A stretch of 7,165 nucleotides of DNA, from assembly GCA_030621945.1 (NCBI GenBank), contig JAUXGS010000044.1, positions 1 through 7,165 of the forward strand. The letters are read 5' to 3'. This DNA comes from Methanosarcinales archaeon (lineage in GTDB: Archaea > Halobacteriota > Syntropharchaeia > Alkanophagales > Methanospirareceae). The first letter of the stretch is position 1. The number at the start of each line of letters is the position of its first letter. The translations under genes were made by a program, and so were the position numbers. This document shows, piece after piece, positions 1-6,087 of the stretch. The notes under the pieces are model-generated. The model was given only the letters and a program-made list of their open reading frames with translations, did no database searches and was not told the DNA's origin.

Positions 1-2076
1 CACGATTGCTAATCCCGCACCAGTGCCCTTGCCACCCGAGTCCACCTGGTAAAACAAATCGAACACCTTTTCGTGCTGACCGGGATCAATTCCTATACCG
101 TTATCCCGCACAAAGAACACTCGCTCACCGTTGTCAATGCGATGCCCGATCTCTATTTTCGGATGCGGCTGTTCGCCCCGGTAATTTATGCTGTTCACAA
201 TAAGGTTCACCAGCACCTCTGCTATCCGCATTCGATCCACATGAACCGTGGGGAAGTCCTCGGCTACGGACACTTCAACCCCGCTCGATTTTATCTGCTC
301 TGCGGTCTGCTCCAGCGCTTCTTTAACAATTTCGCCAAACGGAACATCCTCTGGCGGGTTCGCCATACGCCCGATGCGAGAGAGTTCCAGCGTGTCACTC
401 AAAAGTTTCTCCATCTTTGTTGCTGCATTTTCTATAAACGTCAAATTGTCTTTCGCTTTTTCCAGTTCATTCTGTTCTAAATCAGTTTGGACCATGTCGG
501 AGAACCCTTGTATGGTAATAAGTGGCGACCGTAAGTCGTGAGAGACAGTGTAAGTGAACCGCCCCAGCTCTCTGTTCTTTGCTTCAAGCTCTTTCAAGAG
601 GCCTTCTCGCTCCTTTTCCGCACGCTTGCGCTCGGTGATGTTTGTGATAACGCCTCTCAGGCCTACAGGTTTGTTTTCACGAATAATAGGACTGGAATTT
701 ATGATGACCGGAAATGTTGTTTTATCTTTCCTCTGCGCCGTGTATTCTATACTACCGATCGTTTCTCCGCTCAAAACCCTCTGGATGTTTTCCTTGCCCC
801 TATCTCGATCCTCAGGATTTAGCATTTGAAGGGCATTCAAACCTTTGTCAAAGTCACTTTGAGTATAACCAAAGGAGTCAAATGCAACTTTATTGGCGTA
901 GGTGATATTTCCTCCTAAGTCGGTCTCAAAAATAACTTCGGGTAATAATTCGGCCAACTCTCTGTATTTCTCTTCACTCTCCCGCAGCGCATCCTCCGCA
1001 CGCTTGCGCTCGGTGACATCGCTTAGGAAATTCAAAGTGGCTGGTCTACCCGCCCATGTGATCAGTACCGCATTGATATCCACCCATACGGTATTGCCCC
1101 CTTTATCAATCACTCTGAAAGGATAGATGTGGGGTAGTTCCTCACCTTTCAGCCTTTTATGATGTCGTTCAACTACCATCTCCAGATCATCTGGGTGAAT
1201 GAATTCCACAAAAGTTCTGGAGGTTAGCTCCTCTTTTGAATAACCCGTGAGTTCCACAGCTTTAAGATTGCAAAACTTAAGCATGCCGTCCTGAGCCACA
1301 AGAATAGCCTCATTGGCGTTCTCCACGACCAAACGATATTTTTCTTCAGATTCACGAAGTACCGCCTCCGCCTTCTTGCGTTCAGTGATGTCCCGAATTG
1401 TCCCCTGGTAACCTATTACGTTCCCGTTTACGTCTTTTTTTGCCACCGATGTAATAAGGGTATTGATGATACTGCCATCTTTTCTTCGTAGATTGACCGG
1501 GAACTCTTTTGTAAATCCGTGTTGCTCAATTAGTTGAAGATGTCTTTGCCTTTCCTCTTGATTTTCATATAAATCGGGCACGTTAACCTTGAGCATTTCA
1601 TCTCTTGACTCATACCCTAAAAGTTCCACCGCAGCATCGTTCATATCCAGCCATCTACCCTCTTTGGAAGTAATGAAAACACAGTCTTCGGAGGTTTTGA
1701 AGAATGCACGGTATTTCTCCTCGCTCTCTCTCAACGCATTCTCTCCTTTAGCCCTCTGCTCGCTCACATACCCGATAACATACGCAACGACGATGAAAAT
1801 AACCGCTCTTCCAAATACATCTATGGAAAGAGGAAGAGGAGAGAGATGCGTTACGAGAATGTGAACGATGCCGAGAAATAGCGCAACGGCAACTGCCTTC
1901 CACTTATAATACCACATCCCGGCTAACAGGAGGGGAATATAGAAAAGGTGGGTATAGACGATTGTCGTGCGTATAACGAACGCAACATAAAAAGCTAAGA
2001 TAACACAGGCTACTATTGCAAAGGACAACACAAGAACTTTACTCTCAGGCTTTGTGCCAAATCCTTTTTTCATCAT
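1..2076 (-). CDS. Membrane-bound sensor histidine kinase with three PAS domains (3' end cut by window edge)
   Basis: The frame is open from ATG (2076-2074) through base 1, 692 codons with no stop, so the end of the ATP-binding domain lies outside. Residues 13-36, about 40-57, 60-77 and 89-104 are hydrophobic and suggest four membrane segments. Three PAS/PAC units follow (about 114-236, 240-360, 364-487). Each opens with an almost identical RESEEKYR linker and ends in I/V-TERK. A short coiled stretch (485-505) leads to the HisKA domain with the phosphoacceptor motif SHDLRSPL (His513). The ATPase domain shows the N box (Asn624, Asn628, Asn631), DNGIGID (658-664), FDLFYQ and the start of the G2 box, GTGAGLAIV, where the window ends. 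It should autophosphorylate on His513 and pass phosphate to a response regulator that is not in this window. The signal is unknown; PAS domains often bind haem, flavin or small ligands, but no residue here decides. A second ATG at 2073 is an equally possible start. Confidence 0.95.
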   Translation of the reverse strand, partial: MMKKGFGTKPESKVLVLSFAIVACVILAFYVAFVIRTTIVYTHLFYIPLLLAGMWYYKWKAVAVALFLGIVHILVTHLSPLPLSIDVFGRAVIFIVVAYVIGYVSEQRAKGENALRESEEKYRAFFKTSEDCVFITSKEGRWLDMNDAAVELLGYESRDEMLKVNVPDLYENQEERQRHLQLIEQHGFTKEFPVNLRRKDGSIINTLITSVAKKDVNGNVIGYQGTIRDITERKKAEAVLRESEEKYRLVVENANEAILVAQDGMLKFCNLKAVELTGYSKEELTSRTFVEFIHPDDLEMVVERHHKRLKGEELPHIYPFRVIDKGGNTVWVDINAVLITWAGRPATLNFLSDVTERKRAEDALRESEEKYRELAELLPEVIFETDLGGNITYANKVAFDSFGYTQSDFDKGLNALQMLNPEDRDRGKENIQRVLSGETIGSIEYTAQRKDKTTFPVIINSSPIIRENKPVGLRGVITNITERKRAEKEREGLLKELEAKNRELGRFTYTVSHDLRSPLITIQGFSDMVQTDLEQNELEKAKDNLTFIENAATKMEKLLSDTLELSRIGRMANPPEDVPFGEIVKEALEQTAEQIKSSGVEVSVAEDFPTVHVDRMRIAEVLVNLIVNSINYRGEQPHPKIEIGHRIDNGERVFFVRDNGIGIDPGQHEKVFDLFYQVDSGGKGTGAGLAIV
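617..638. repeat. PAS-linker repeat, copy A
   Basis: A 22-base stretch is identical to 995-1016, 378 bases (126 codons) away, and a diverged copy lies at 1367-1388. It encodes the TERKRAE-type linker after each PAS domain. It marks internal duplication of PAS modules within the kinase and is not a separate element. Confidence 0.8.
995..1016. repeat. PAS-linker repeat, copy B
   Basis: This is the exact second copy of the 22 bases at 617-638, at the junction after the second PAS domain. The identity at DNA level suggests either recent module duplication or gene conversion between the two linkers. Confidence 0.8.
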
Positions 2077-2080
2077 AAAT

Positions 2081-2086
2081 ACCTCC
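2081..2086 (-). promoter_or_regulatory. Ribosome binding site of the histidine kinase
   Basis: GGAGGT on the minus strand matches the archaeal anti-Shine-Dalgarno sequence. It lies 4 bases before the ATG at 2076 and 7 bases before the adjacent in-frame ATG at 2073, so the second ATG may be used. It sits inside the 14-base gap after the deoxyhypusine synthase stop. This supports independent translation of the kinase from a shared transcript. Confidence 0.8.
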
Positions 2087-2090
2087 ATCC

Positions 2091-3131
2091 CTACCTACTT
2101 TGTATTTCACCTTTAGCTCTTCTTATTAGTTTCTCGGGTTGTCGTTCTATCCGTTCTCGCACCGCAGCCACGATTATCGGCAATGCGATTGTAGCATCAC
2201 AATACAGAGTAACAGCTTTCGCTTTACCGCCTATTTTGCCCCACGATTTCGCTTCCTCTAAAGTGGCACCGCTCAAACTACCATCCTCTGGCGTCTTCGT
2301 AGTTATTTGTATTGCGTAATCTAACCCTTCTTTTCCCTCTGCTCGCGGCGCGATCAATGCAGATTGGAATATAAAGTTCTTTGGCACACCGCCACCGAGT
2401 ATTATCGCACCCGTGCGTTTTGCTTCACAGAAAAGGTCTATCAATTCCTTCATATCATCAAATGCATCAACCGCTAAGGAACCTGTTTGTTTATAGATCC
2501 ACGTATGGAGCCCAATCATAGAATCTGCAATCGCAGGACAGAATACAGGAACGTCACTGTCTACTGCACTCCGTAAAATAGAATTCCTGTCCGAGAGGTT
2601 CTCCCCTATCGCTGTGAGCAGTTCCCTTATACTATACCTCTTACGATCGAGTTGTTCAAACACCCCACGTAAAAAATCTTCTAAATGCGCAAATGCCTCA
2701 TCATGCACCACCACGTCGTATATCCTATCTATGCCCTGATCCCGTAACCAGCTATCATCCACCGATCTAACGGCATTTGCACCCTCCACACCACCGCTCA
2801 TATAGTGGTGTTCGCCAAGCGCTTCTATAATGTCATGCACGAGGTTTGCGCCTGTTGTTACCACTACATCCACGTAACGATCCCTGACCATCCCTGCTAA
2901 TATACTTCGCATTCCAGCAGGGACAAGTGCACCGGCAACGCCCAAGAATTTCGTCGTCTCCTCGTTCAGCATTTCCTCATAGATGTCCACTGCTTTTGCT
3001 AATCTACCCGCACCAAAGGCACAACCTCTTAAACCCGCTACCAGTTCCTCTACACTTGTATGCGCGCCTATTTCAACGCCTTTCACTTCCTTTAATCCTT
3101 CTAAACTCTTTGAATACGCATCTTTACCCAT
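2091..3131 (-). CDS. dys: Deoxyhypusine synthase
   Basis: The 346-residue protein is normal length for the family. The enzyme moves the aminobutyl group of spermidine, using NAD, to one lysine of translation factor aIF5A, the first step of hypusine formation in the cytoplasm. Family landmarks are in order: TTGAN (92-96) of the NAD fold, CPAIADS (198-204), LGGGVPK (245-251) and EAKSWGKI (293-300). Lys299 of the last motif corresponds to the catalytic lysine that forms the enzyme-substrate imine (Lys329 in the human enzyme), so this is a true synthase rather than a lysine-lacking paralogue. The ATG start (3131-3129) has no Shine-Dalgarno site; a purine-rich pentamer repeat occupies the leader instead. 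The histidine kinase follows 14 bases downstream and is probably in the same transcript. A tRNA-Pro gene is divergent upstream. Confidence 0.96.
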   Translation of the reverse strand: MGKDAYSKSLEGLKEVKGVEIGAHTSVEELVAGLRGCAFGAGRLAKAVDIYEEMLNEETTKFLGVAGALVPAGMRSILAGMVRDRYVDVVVTTGANLVHDIIEALGEHHYMSGGVEGANAVRSVDDSWLRDQGIDRIYDVVVHDEAFAHLEDFLRGVFEQLDRKRYSIRELLTAIGENLSDRNSILRSAVDSDVPVFCPAIADSMIGLHTWIYKQTGSLAVDAFDDMKELIDLFCEAKRTGAIILGGGVPKNFIFQSALIAPRAEGKEGLDYAIQITTKTPEDGSLSGATLEEAKSWGKIGGKAKAVTLYCDATIALPIIVAAVRERIERQPEKLIRRAKGEIQSR

Positions 3132-3135
3132 TTTT

Positions 3136-3164
3136 CTATTCTATTCTATTCTACTCTACTCTAC
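3136..3164. repeat. Pentanucleotide tandem repeat in the deoxyhypusine synthase leader
   Basis: On the plus strand this is CTATT three times, CTACT twice, then CTAC. On the coding (minus) strand it reads as purine-rich AGTAG then AATAG units ending 4 bases before the ATG. It replaces the usual ribosome binding site and fills the stretch where the ribosome would land. Five-base units can change number by slippage, which here would alter leader length and not the reading frame. Confidence 0.85.
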
Positions 3165-3233
3165 ATTACATCTAATCTGATCCACAGAAACAGAATGAAA
3201 TCAGTAATAGAAAAGCGCAAACAAAAAGCATCC

Positions 3234-3251
3234 ATTTTATAATCATAAAAT
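3234..3251. promoter_or_regulatory. AT-rich near-palindrome, candidate divergent TATA element
   Basis: Seven-base arms ATTTTAT and ATAAAAT flank the centre AATC. The element resembles an archaeal TATA box in both directions. Read rightward it would start transcription about 25-30 bases before the tRNA. Read leftward it would give deoxyhypusine synthase a leader of roughly 85 bases. This is an inference from position and composition; no start site is known. Confidence 0.45.
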
Positions 3252-3295
3252 AGAATGTAAAGTCACTGTACAGGATGTGAGTGTATACGAGTGGT

Positions 3296-3368
3296 GGGGC
3301 TGTAGGGTAGCCAGGCATCCTTCCAGCTCGGGGAGCTGGTAACCGGAGTTCAAATCTCCGCAGCCCCA
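3296..3368 (+). tRNA. tRNA-Pro, anticodon GGG
   Basis: A full cloverleaf folds without an intron. The acceptor stem is GGGGCTG (3296-3302) with CAGCCCC (3361-3367). The D arm is 3305-3321 with A14 and the G18-G19 pair. The anticodon stem is CCAGC (3323-3327) with GCTGG (3335-3339). The loop TCGGGGA (3328-3334) has anticodon GGG at 3330-3332, reading CCC/CCU. There is a 4-base variable loop, a T stem CGGAG/CTCCG (3344-3348, 3356-3360) and T loop TTCAAAT. The discriminator is A3368 and CCA is not encoded. Position 33 is C instead of the near-universal U. U54 and U55 (3349, 3350) are the expected targets of the Pus10 encoded nearby. The gene stands alone. Confidence 0.95.
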
Positions 3369-3430
3369 TGTTCTTTAACATAAATCTGTATGCATGAGAG
3401 AAGAGGTGGGTGTATCCAAGATTTAAATCA

Positions 3431-3444
3431 AAAAGTTTATTTTA
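3431..3444 (+). promoter_or_regulatory. Candidate core promoter (TATA/BRE-like) of the CBS-HPF gene
   Basis: Purine-rich AAAAG followed by TTTATTTTA resembles an archaeal BRE plus TATA box. It lies about 70 bases before the ATG at 3511, predicting a leader of some 45 bases. A second weaker TATA-like stretch (CTTATAT, 3464-3470) would give a much shorter leader. The choice cannot be made from sequence alone. Confidence 0.4.
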
Positions 3445-3457
3445 CACTACGGTTATG

Positions 3458-3476
3458 GACTGTCTTATATCCAGTC
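3458..3476. promoter_or_regulatory. Short inverted repeat upstream of the CBS-HPF gene
   Basis: The arms GACTG and CAGTC are separated by nine bases. The dyad lies near the start of transcription expected from the upstream TATA candidate and overlaps the alternative TATA stretch, a suitable place for a repressor. The arms are only five bases, so chance is possible. Confidence 0.25.
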
Positions 3477-3497
3477 TGCATAAAGTTGTATAAAAAA

Positions 3498-3502
3498 GGT
3501 GA
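3498..3502 (+). promoter_or_regulatory. Ribosome binding site that sets the start of the CBS-HPF gene
   Basis: GGTGA matches the archaeal Shine-Dalgarno core and lies 8 bases before the ATG at 3511. The GTG at 3499, in the same frame, is part of this site. This argues that ATG 3511, not GTG 3499, is the start. Confidence 0.75.
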
Positions 3503-3510
3503 AAAAAAAT

Positions 3511-4713
3511 ATGTTTGACGAACCGGTAATAGAGATAAGCACAAGAGAAGTCGTTACCATAACGCCTGATACCTCGATAGCGACGGCTATTGGCATTATG
3601 GAGAAGAACAAGTTTCACAACTTGGTTGTACGTGCGAACGCGAGCGATGTGACATATCTTGTTAACATACAAGATCTGCTTCTTGCATCTAATCCCGACT
3701 CACATGTGGATGAATTCATGTTCAAACCACATGGCATACACAGAGACACACCAACCATTGACGGAATATGTGAACTGATGGATAGTGGTCAGAGAGCGGC
3801 GCCCATAGTTGACGATGGTGGGGCGCTTGCGGGGATTGTCACAGAGTATGACGTCATGAGACGGGGGGCGGAATCACGCACCTTAAAAGATGCTGAGGTG
3901 AGAAGGGTAATGCCCAGGAATCCTCTCTGTGTAGAGAAGACCGACAGCATTGGTAAAGCGCGAAGCATAATGAGAAAAAACAACATCGGGCGAGTTCTGG
4001 TGGTTGATGAAATGTCCAATTTGCTTGGTATCGTTACCGGTGGCGACATTTTAAGAAAGATATACAAGCCAAAAAGGCGGATGACCGCGGGAGAGGTGAC
4101 AGGAGAGAAGGTTACACGAATGGAACAGCCGGTCTCGACCATTATGAATGCGCCGGTGATAACCGCGGATGTAGACGCAAATCTCGCGGAGGTTGCGAAT
4201 TTACTGCGGCAGCACGATATTCGTGGTGTGCCTATCGTCAAGGATAGAGTTCCACGAGGAATCATCACAGTACTGGACATAATGCGCTATCTGCGCATGC
4301 TTAAAGAGGAGGCGATGGTGGAAGTTGAGATTCAAGGCGCGCTCGATGAGGAGTATAAGGAACTCGCAGAGCGAATTATCGAGACAGAAGTGCGTAAAAT
4401 AGCTAAATTCGCCAGAAGGATACACTGGATAAAGATCGTGATAAAAAAAGAGCGGGACAGAGGCGGTGTCCCGTACTACAAGATAAGCGCGCATGTAAAA
4501 ACACCTGATAACTTGTATGTTGGTCAGGCCGAACCGAAACCCATAAAAACGATAACGGCAAAGACAGATGATGTAGTGGAAGAAACGAAGGTGAGAAAGC
4601 GAAGATGGGACTTTATCGAGGTGCTGAAGGATGCTTTGTTATCGGTTGAGCGGCAGATAGAGGAAGACAGAGGGAGAAAACGGACAAGGAATAGAAAGTC
4701 GCGTGAAATGTAA
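3511..4713 (+). CDS. Four-CBS-domain protein with C-terminal HPF/RaiA-like ribosome-binding domain
   Basis: The product is 400 residues from ATG 3511; numbering here follows that start. Four CBS repeats form two Bateman modules (about 8-58, 68-118, 134-183, 210-261). Each shows the family pattern of a helix, a hydrophobic strand and a G-I-V/I-T turn followed by D-I/V-M/L, as in GIVTEYDVM and GIVTGGDIL. CBS pairs usually bind adenine nucleotides or S-adenosylmethionine. Residues about 269-384 have a different layout: strand (VEVEIQG), long helix, strand (IKIVIKK), two strands (YKISAHVKTP, LYVGQA), final helix (WDFIEVLKDALLSVERQI) and a basic tail. This matches the beta-alpha-beta-beta-beta-alpha fold of the hibernation factor HPF/RaiA, which blocks the decoding site of the small ribosomal subunit. 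I infer a ribosome-silencing factor controlled by nucleotide binding. No membrane segment is seen. The gene stands alone and converges on pus10. The CBS call is firm; the HPF call rests on pattern only. Confidence 0.9.
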   Translation: MFDEPVIEISTREVVTITPDTSIATAIGIMEKNKFHNLVVRANASDVTYLVNIQDLLLASNPDSHVDEFMFKPHGIHRDTPTIDGICELMDSGQRAAPIVDDGGALAGIVTEYDVMRRGAESRTLKDAEVRRVMPRNPLCVEKTDSIGKARSIMRKNNIGRVLVVDEMSNLLGIVTGGDILRKIYKPKRRMTAGEVTGEKVTRMEQPVSTIMNAPVITADVDANLAEVANLLRQHDIRGVPIVKDRVPRGIITVLDIMRYLRMLKEEAMVEVEIQGALDEEYKELAERIIETEVRKIAKFARRIHWIKIVIKKERDRGGVPYYKISAHVKTPDNLYVGQAEPKPIKTITAKTDDVVEETKVRKRRWDFIEVLKDALLSVERQIEEDRGRKRTRNRKSREM

Positions 4714-4725
4714 ATTTTGAACACG

Positions 4726-6015
4726 TCATAGTTTGGAATCCGCTACAGGAATATCAAAATCAACGTCCAGTACGTCCAGTTCCGTCACTTCCGCTTCCAC
4801 GCCGAGCAACGCGTTTAAACTCGGCTTCGTCCGTCCCTTATCTCCTGATATAAGTTCCTTGATATACAAACCAGCGTCGCATTTTAGCTCCATGACGGCA
4901 CGGTGCGCTTCTGCTGTAAAAGAGACCAAGCGTGCTGTAGCTACCTTTCTTTTCCGTACCAAATCCGCTCGCCTATGCGCCACTCGCGTTGGCGTCTGCT
5001 GTTCGATCACCGCACCGCATAGCGCATCCAAAGCATTTTTCACCGCGGCTTCACGTACTGTATCCGTTGTTTGGAACTCCACGTTGACCTGATAGGTCTT
5101 ATCAGCCTTCGCATTTTTTAGCTTCGCTACCATTCCTTTTTTCACATACTGAAGACCATTCACTTCTATTTTACCTGCGTTCTCTGTATTCACCGTCTCT
5201 TCGGCTATCCGCAAATCAACGGTCCTCCGTTTTGGCTCCTTTATCTCCAGCACAAACGGGCGGCCAGAACCAAGCATACGAGCATCTATGTCCTCTCTCC
5301 CACTTCCATGCAGCACCATGTCTGTACCTTTAAACTCGTTCAATAGCGAGTCGCTTATCAATTCCTCTACGGATTCCGGATACATCTTCCCCGTGAAATT
5401 GCACCGCTCGCAGCCTCTGCCTCTGCATGCTCGGCAGAACCATCTCGTTTGTGGTATTCCTCGTTTGAACTTCAGGTATCGCCCATAGATAAAAACCGCG
5501 TTCGACTGCACCTCGACAGTTTCCGTCCACAAATTGAGTATAACGACGAGTTCAGGAGTTTCAAAATCAGCTATTTTCCCTGGCTCACGCTCGATCCTCT
5601 TTCCTACTTCTCTGTTCAACTCAGCTTTCAACGGCTCGGCATAAGAAGCACCTGCAATCTCCCACAGTAGGTCCTCGTTCTCCAGAAGCAGTCCGCTGAC
5701 CTTTGTGCCCACCAGAAAGGAATCGAATTCATAATCACTCAGCGCTTCCAATGCCTTTGACACCCACAGGTCTATCTTTTCAAACAGACCATTACAAACC
5801 CAGCATTTGCCCTCCTGTAGCTCCGCTCCATTCGCTTTCAAAGCTGCTTTTAGTATTTGCCCTCTCCTCTCATTTGAAAGCCCGGAAGAAACCTTTGCAA
5901 ACTGTCTGCCGAGACAATGGTCGCAGACGGGTCCTTCTCGTACTATTTTCTGTGCTATTTCCCGTATCTCCTCGCTCTCTAATTCCTGCTCCGCATTGGA
6001 ATCTGTGCCAAACAT
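4726..6015 (-). CDS. pus10: tRNA pseudouridine synthase Pus10 (archaeal type)
   Basis: The 429-residue protein has the usual archaeal length. Archaeal Pus10 turns U54 and U55 in the T loop of tRNAs into pseudouridine, taking the place of bacterial TruB at U55. An N-terminal zinc site is given by Cys31, Cys34, Cys71 and Cys74, followed by a THUMP-like region. The conserved patch YGRYLKFKRGIPQTRW ends at 192. A second cysteine cluster follows (194, 197, 202, 205) in a CxxC-RGRG-CxxC-NFTG pattern. The catalytic domain has HGSGREDIDARMLGSGRP (236-252), where Asp244 is the expected catalytic aspartate, then TPTRVAHRRADLVR (341-354) and GLYIKELISGDKGRTKPS (382-399). All key residues are present. 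The start has no good Shine-Dalgarno site; a GGAG lies more than 15 bases upstream. The phosphatase gene is 72 bases upstream in the same direction, and the CBS-HPF gene converges with a 12-base gap. Confidence 0.96.
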   Translation of the reverse strand: MFGTDSNAEQELESEEIREIAQKIVREGPVCDHCLGRQFAKVSSGLSNERRGQILKAALKANGAELQEGKCWVCNGLFEKIDLWVSKALEALSDYEFDSFLVGTKVSGLLLENEDLLWEIAGASYAEPLKAELNREVGKRIEREPGKIADFETPELVVILNLWTETVEVQSNAVFIYGRYLKFKRGIPQTRWFCRACRGRGCERCNFTGKMYPESVEELISDSLLNEFKGTDMVLHGSGREDIDARMLGSGRPFVLEIKEPKRRTVDLRIAEETVNTENAGKIEVNGLQYVKKGMVAKLKNAKADKTYQVNVEFQTTDTVREAAVKNALDALCGAVIEQQTPTRVAHRRADLVRKRKVATARLVSFTAEAHRAVMELKCDAGLYIKELISGDKGRTKPSLNALLGVEAEVTELDVLDVDFDIPVADSKL

Positions 6016-6087
6016 CTTACAAAGAATTACGTACTCCTAACTCATAACATAAGTTGCTATACGTTAGAACTCAACGCTACATGCAGA
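6016..6087 (-). other. Gap between HAD phosphatase and pus10
   Basis: The gap is 72 bases on the pus10 strand. It holds TATA-like stretches (GTTATAAT near the phosphatase stop, CTTATGTTATG nearer pus10) that could give pus10 its own promoter. No terminator-like stem is evident, so read-through from the phosphatase gene is equally possible. Confidence 0.35.

Larger units (their letters stand above)
3369..3510. other. Intergenic stretch between tRNA-Pro and the CBS-HPF gene
   Basis: A short pyrimidine run directly after the tRNA (TTCTTT, 3371-3376) could end its transcript. The rest holds a candidate promoter and dyad for the next gene. I see no convincing small gene or structured RNA. Confidence 0.5.

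Noticed and set aside
73..480. Plus-strand open frame of 135 codons opposite the kinase
   Set aside because: It is antisense to conserved HisKA/ATPase coding sequence, has low-complexity F/S/R-rich translation and no ribosome site or family resemblance.
3132..3295. Riboswitch or structured RNA in the synthase leader
   Set aside because: Apart from the pentamer repeat and AT palindrome I find no nested stems or known aptamer motif.
3296..3368. Intron in the tRNA
   Set aside because: The anticodon arm closes perfectly with a 7-base loop and no bulge-helix-bulge insert is present.
3172..3381. Minus-strand frame of 69 codons with a hydrophobic end
   Set aside because: It runs through the whole tRNA-Pro gene on the opposite strand; the apparent protein is a shadow of the tRNA and the AT-rich promoter.
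3410..3493. Possible 27-codon leader peptide with GTG start after GAGGTG (3403-3408)
   Set aside because: The ribosome-like site is only one base from the GTG and the frame covers the candidate promoter of the CBS-HPF gene; no support for translation.
3789..4280. Minus-strand 163-codon frame inside the CBS-HPF gene
   Set aside because: It is antisense to well-formed CBS repeats; its composition is that of a complement of coding sequence.
4714..4725. Shared terminator between the convergent CBS-HPF and pus10 genes
   Set aside because: The 12-base gap contains only a short A/T run and no stem; there is not enough to call a terminator.
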